A DNA stretch of 9,159 nt, from the NCBI GenBank assembly GCA_016217585.1, contig JACRHQ010000056.1:1-9159 (forward strand). Reading direction: 5' to 3'. The stretch's first letter is position 1; each line of letters opens with the position of its first letter. The DNA comes from Candidatus Omnitrophota bacterium. Lineage in GTDB: Bacteria; Omnitrophota; Gorgyraeia; Zapsychrales; Zapsychraceae. The translations under genes and the position numbers were made by a program. Below, piece after piece: positions 6,719 through 9,159 of this stretch. Below the pieces are notes generated by a model that was given only the letters and a program-made list of their open reading frames with translations, searched no databases and was not told the DNA's origin.

Positions 6719-7999
6719 CTATAATCCGGTGATATACAGTGATCCGTTTGCGGACAGATACGGGGCGGGAAATTCCGGCTGCCGGCCAAAGGGAGCCGCG
6801 GTCTGCGTTTCCTTTTGCACAAGGGCATAACCGGCGGCGGTGATTTCCTGGAGATTGATAACGGCGGTTGGCTTGCACAGATAATACCCCTGGCCCGCGT
6901 CCACCCCCAGGTCGATGAGGACCTTGAGGTCTTCCTTGCGCTCAACGCCTTCGGCCACGGACAGGATCCTGTTCTCTTTGCAAAAAGCGACGATGAACTT
7001 GACGACGCTGCGCTTGAACGGGTCGTTCTCCAGATTGTTGACGATATGACGGTCGATCTTGACCACCTCCGGCCGGGTCGCCACGATCGCCTCAAGGCTC
7101 GCGTACCCGCCGCCGACGTCATCGACCGCGAATTTAAAACCGTATTCACGGTAGCGGGCAAGATATTCATAGAAAATCTTGAAATCGGAAATAGCCGAAC
7201 GCTCCGTGATCTCCAGGATGACATTATCAACGTCCACCGCCCCTGCGTCGAAAAGGGACTCAATGACGCTGAATTTCTGGCCTTCCACCAGACAGGGGTT
7301 GCAATTGAGGAACAACTTTTTATCGCCTATGAATTCAGAAGCGCCGGCCACGGCTTTTTTCCAGGAAACCATCTCGAGGTCATGGTAGCATCCGAAGCGG
7401 AGCGCACATTTAAACAAGAGCTCCGGATTGGAAAGCGCGCCGTCCTTTGAAGCCGGGAGATGCCCCAACGCCTCGAATCCCAACAACGCAAAAGGATTAA
7501 GGAGAAAAATCGGCTGGAAAAACGGGACGATCAGTTCCTGGTCAACGATCTGGCGGATTTCGCAAATAATGCCCTGATCGTCGCGCGGGACCAAAGGGCC
7601 GTCTGAAGAAACGGCCCGACGGCGCATCACCGCCTCCATGCGCGCCACGAGCTCCTCATACTCAAAAGGTTTCGTCAAATAGTCGTCCGCGCCCAGATAA
7701 AGTCCCTCCACGATATCTTCCGAAAATAATTTGGCGCTTAGAATGATGATGGGGATCTGTTTGGTCGTGCGGTTTTCCCGAAGCTTGCGGCAAACATCGA
7801 ATCCGCCGCAATCGGGCAGGATAAGGTCAAGAAGGATCACATCAAAGGTATCGGAGATTTTTTCGAAAACCTCCCGGCCGCAGTGCGCGACCGCCACGTC
7901 GTAGCCGCGCGTTTCCAGGAGCATGGAAAGGGTTTGGGTTATGGCATGATCGTCATCGACAAGCAAAATACTTTTTCGGTTATTTGCTTTCTTGATCAT
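6719..7999 (-). CDS. Response regulator with receiver and EAL domains (predicted c-di-GMP phosphodiesterase)
   Basis: A 426-residue cytoplasmic regulator. The receiver domain (about 9-127) has the acidic pocket D15-D17, phospho-acceptor D58 in DVILLDL, S88 and K110 in DDYLTKPF. The EAL domain (about 147-380) has FEAL with E176, N232 in LNCNP, E263 in ILEITE, the D293-D294 pair, K314 and D316 in VKIDR, E350 in AEGVE, and Q370 in GQGYY. These are the metal- and substrate-binding positions of active EAL phosphodiesterases, so hydrolysis of c-di-GMP to pGpG is the likely output, as in RocR-type REC-EAL proteins. The arginine of EALxR is replaced by H180. Residues 381-426 are a tail without a recognised domain. 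ATG 7999 is chosen because it lies just before the first receiver strand; the frame is open upstream to 8101, but the extra residues are not receiver-like and lie across the promoter. No partner histidine kinase is in the window. Confidence 0.92.
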   Translation of the reverse strand: MIKKANNRKSILLVDDDHAITQTLSMLLETRGYDVAVAHCGREVFEKISDTFDVILLDLILPDCGGFDVCRKLRENRTTKQIPIIILSAKLFSEDIVEGLYLGADDYLTKPFEYEELVARMEAVMRRRAVSSDGPLVPRDDQGIICEIRQIVDQELIVPFFQPIFLLNPFALLGFEALGHLPASKDGALSNPELLFKCALRFGCYHDLEMVSWKKAVAGASEFIGDKKLFLNCNPCLVEGQKFSVIESLFDAGAVDVDNVILEITERSAISDFKIFYEYLARYREYGFKFAVDDVGGGYASLEAIVATRPEVVKIDRHIVNNLENDPFKRSVVKFIVAFCKENRILSVAEGVERKEDLKVLIDLGVDAGQGYYLCKPTAVINLQEITAAGYALVQKETQTAAPFGRQPEFPAPYLSANGSLYITGL

Positions 8000-8009
8000 A
8001 TCTATAAAA

Positions 8010-8038
8010 ATTATAACCTTTCCTTCCCCCGCGTTCCA
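8010..8038 (-). promoter_or_regulatory. Putative promoter for the REC-EAL gene
   Basis: The minus strand has a perfect TATAAT (8015-8010), with TGGAAC (8038-8033) 17 nt upstream as a poor -35 match (3 of 6). Expected initiation is near A8003, leaving about 4 nt before the ATG at 7999. A purine-rich GGAAGGAAAGG lies upstream of the -10 and so would not be in a transcript from this promoter. An activator may compensate for the weak -35. Confidence 0.5.
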
Positions 8039-8119
8039 GAGGAAACTTGAGCTATGCCAAAATTTCCGGGATTGTCTCAAGGAACAGAACTGTTGACACA
8101 CAACCAGTTACATAATCCC

Positions 8120-8160
8120 GGCCGGCTTCGCCGAAAGCGCTTTTATTTTTCGAAACGGCC
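8120..8160 (-). other. Inverted repeat (possible RNA hairpin) in the folA to response regulator gap
   Basis: On the minus strand GGCCG-TTTCG (8160-8151) can pair with CGAAG-C-CGGCC (8130-8120): ten pairs including one wobble, with one bulged C and a 20-nt A-rich loop. It is not followed by a T-run, so it is not a standard intrinsic terminator. It may be a processing or attenuating structure at the 3' end of the thyA-folA message, or chance. The rest of 8000-8230 shows no gene that I can support. Confidence 0.35.
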
Positions 8161-8211
8161 CGGACTTTCTCAAAGGCGTAAAAACGATCTAACTGCGATA
8201 TAATTTTTCTT

Positions 8212-8236
8212 GTCTGACAGGCAACCGCTTTCAGAC
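8212..8236 (-). other. Inverted repeat spanning the folA stop codon
   Basis: On the minus strand GTCTGA (8236-8231), whose last three bases are the folA stop, is complementary to TCAGAC (8217-8212), with a 13-nt loop. The following bases are A-rich rather than T-rich, so termination is not convincingly supported. It could stabilise the 3' end of the message. Confidence 0.3.
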
Positions 8237-8791
8237 GGCTTGAGGCTGACCTGAATCTTTCCGGCGATATTCGGCGAAAAGATATTCTATCCGGTCTTCT
8301 TTGTGCCTCTGCGACGCGGACGTTTGATAAAAACAGTCCGCAAACGGCGGGAAAAACGTGTCGCAAGGAAAGGAGTGCAGAATTTGCGTGGAAAAAATCA
8401 TCCGGCATCCTTTTAAACGGACGGCCTGTTCGTAAATCTGCGCGCCGCCGATGACAAAAACCGTTTCGCATGTTTTACGGATTCCTTTTTCATCCAGAAG
8501 TTCGAGCGCCTGCGCGAGGCCGCCGGCTTTCATGACGCCTTCCGGCAGCCGCAGTTGTTCATTCCGGGTAATAACAACATTGATGCGTCCGGGCAGCGGA
8601 CGGAACGGATCCGGCAAGGAATCCCAGGTCCTGCGCCCCATGATAACCGCGTTACGCTTATTCTTGTCGCGGGTCGTGGTGGTCATTTCCCTGAAATGGC
8701 GCAGGTCGCCTTTTAACTGCCAGGGGATCCGGCCGTCTTTGCCGATACCTCTGTCGGGGTCCATGGCGACGATAATATTAAAGGGGGTCAT
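8231..8791 (-). CDS. folA: Dihydrofolate reductase
   Basis: Reduces 7,8-dihydrofolate to tetrahydrofolate with NADPH, regenerating the cofactor oxidised by thymidylate synthase; cytoplasmic. The protein has 186 residues, slightly longer than the roughly 160 of E. coli FolA. Visible features are [20 protein letters not shown] (residues 5-24), the catalytic acidic residue D29 in LKGDLRHF (equivalent to E. coli D27), the NADPH-binding [10 protein letters not shown] (51-60), [11 protein letters not shown] (67-77) and [12 protein letters not shown] with its Gly-Gly pair. The ATG at 8791 overlaps the thymidylate synthase stop codon in an ATGA arrangement, so translational coupling is likely and no separate Shine-Dalgarno sequence is needed. 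The extreme C-terminus ([11 protein letters not shown]) extends past the usual last strand. Confidence 0.96.
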   Translation of the reverse strand: MTPFNIIVAMDPDRGIGKDGRIPWQLKGDLRHFREMTTTTRDKNKRNAVIMGRRTWDSLPDPFRPLPGRINVVITRNEQLRLPEGVMKAGGLAQALELLDEKGIRKTCETVFVIGGAQIYEQAVRLKGCRMIFSTQILHSFPCDTFFPPFADCFYQTSASQRHKEDRIEYLFAEYRRKDSGQPQAV

Positions 8792-9159
8792 ACGGCGATG
8801 GGGAATTTGATAAAGGCGTCGTGCTGATAATTGAGCAGCTGGATATCTTCAAAGGCGATCTCAAAAAACGGCTTTCGGGCGACGCGTAACTGCGGCAAGG
8901 GCCTGGGGACACGCTTAAGCTGCTCTTTTAGGCCGTCGACATGGTTCAGATAAATATGGGCGTCGCCCAGCGTATGGACAAAAATCCCGGGGGTCAGGCC
9001 GCATTCCTGCGCGACCAGGGACAATAAAAGCGCGTAGCCGGCGATATTAAACGGGACGCCAAGCGCCACATCGGCCGAGCGCTGGTAAAGCTGGCAATCC
9101 AGGCGTCCGTCGGCCGCATAAAATTGAAAAAAAGCGTGGCACGGCGGCAGGGCCATGCG
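8788..9159 (-). CDS. thyA: Thymidylate synthase, N-terminus outside the window
   Basis: Methylates dUMP to dTMP using 5,10-methylene-tetrahydrofolate, producing dihydrofolate that the next gene product, FolA, recycles. Only the C-terminal 123 residues or so are visible; the reading frame continues beyond base 9159, so the first visible methionine (MALPPCH) is internal. The active-site cysteine is in [10 protein letters not shown]. The dUMP-binding signature [20 protein letters not shown] follows, then [16 protein letters not shown], all typical of the ThyA (not flavin-dependent ThyX) family. The C-terminal end KFPIAV corresponds to the conserved end of the enzyme, so the 3' end is complete. 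The stop codon overlaps the folA start by 4 nt. Confidence 0.96.
   Translation of the reverse strand, partial: RMALPPCHAFFQFYAADGRLDCQLYQRSADVALGVPFNIAGYALLLSLVAQECGLTPGIFVHTLGDAHIYLNHVDGLKEQLKRVPRPLPQLRVARKPFFEIAFEDIQLLNYQHDAFIKFPIAV

Noticed and set aside
8000..8101. N-terminal extension of the response regulator to ATG 8101
   Set aside because: The extra 34 residues are not receiver-like, no Shine-Dalgarno supports that start, and the region holds the -10 box for the shorter form.
8093..8116. Plus-strand TTGACA followed by CATAAT
   Set aside because: The spacer is only 12 nt, too short for a sigma-70 promoter, and no plus-strand gene follows.
8199..8204. TATAAT on the plus strand as a possible promoter
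   Set aside because: No -35 partner is visible at the right distance, and it would transcribe antisense into folA with no gene to serve.
8052..8471. Minus-strand open frame continuing past the folA stop, with protein-like sequence near its end
   Set aside because: It overlaps folA in another frame for most of its length, and the part after folA has no ATG, GTG or TTG start until a GTG about 15 codons before its stop. No Shine-Dalgarno sequence or family resemblance was seen.
1..9159. Mobile elements, CRISPR arrays, tRNA or rRNA genes
   Set aside because: No transposase or integrase, direct-repeat array, tRNA-like fold or rRNA segment was found when reading both strands.

Overview
All nine genes in this 9.2 kb window lie on the minus strand, so transcription runs from high to low coordinates. 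The DNA is moderately GC-rich and densely packed. The only gap above 60 bp is the 231 bp between folA and the response regulator. The cell is a diderm (Gram-negative type) bacterium: it has a heptose epimerase for lipopolysaccharide core (hldD) and two lipoproteins with type II signal peptides. The first lipoprotein resembles, from memory, small hypothetical lipoproteins of the uncultured phylum Omnitrophota (former OP3). That placement is an inference and was not tested.

Layout in the direction of transcription. (1) 9159-8231: the C-terminal two-thirds or so of thymidylate synthase (cut by the window edge), then dihydrofolate reductase, joined by a 4-nt ATGA overlap; this is the dTMP/folate module. 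(2) 7999-6719: a receiver-EAL response regulator, a predicted cyclic-di-GMP phosphodiesterase with its own -10 box. (3) 6663-3156: a CNNM/DUF21-CBS membrane protein, a COG0701 (DUF318-type) permease and 4-alpha-glucanotransferase MalQ, closely spaced and probably one transcription unit; the first two suggest ion or metal handling, the third maltodextrin/glycogen use. (4) 3111-538: an envelope cluster of a small lipoprotein, HldD and an inner-membrane-anchored coiled-coil protein. (5) 512-1: a second lipoprotein, cut by the window edge, whose promoter overlaps the end of the coiled-coil gene.

The most interesting signal is in initiation sites. Four genes that follow a visible promoter (starts at 7999, 6663, 3111 and 512) have a TATAAT or TAGAAT hexamer only 8 to 14 nt before the start codon and no Shine-Dalgarno sequence. 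Two downstream operon genes, hldD and the coiled-coil gene, have good Shine-Dalgarno sequences. This suggests leaderless or almost leaderless mRNAs for first genes alongside ordinary initiation for internal genes. I saw no mobile element, CRISPR array, tRNA or rRNA. I found no clear new multi-gene system; the remaining points of interest are protein-level oddities such as an altered EALxR motif and a short CNNM protein.
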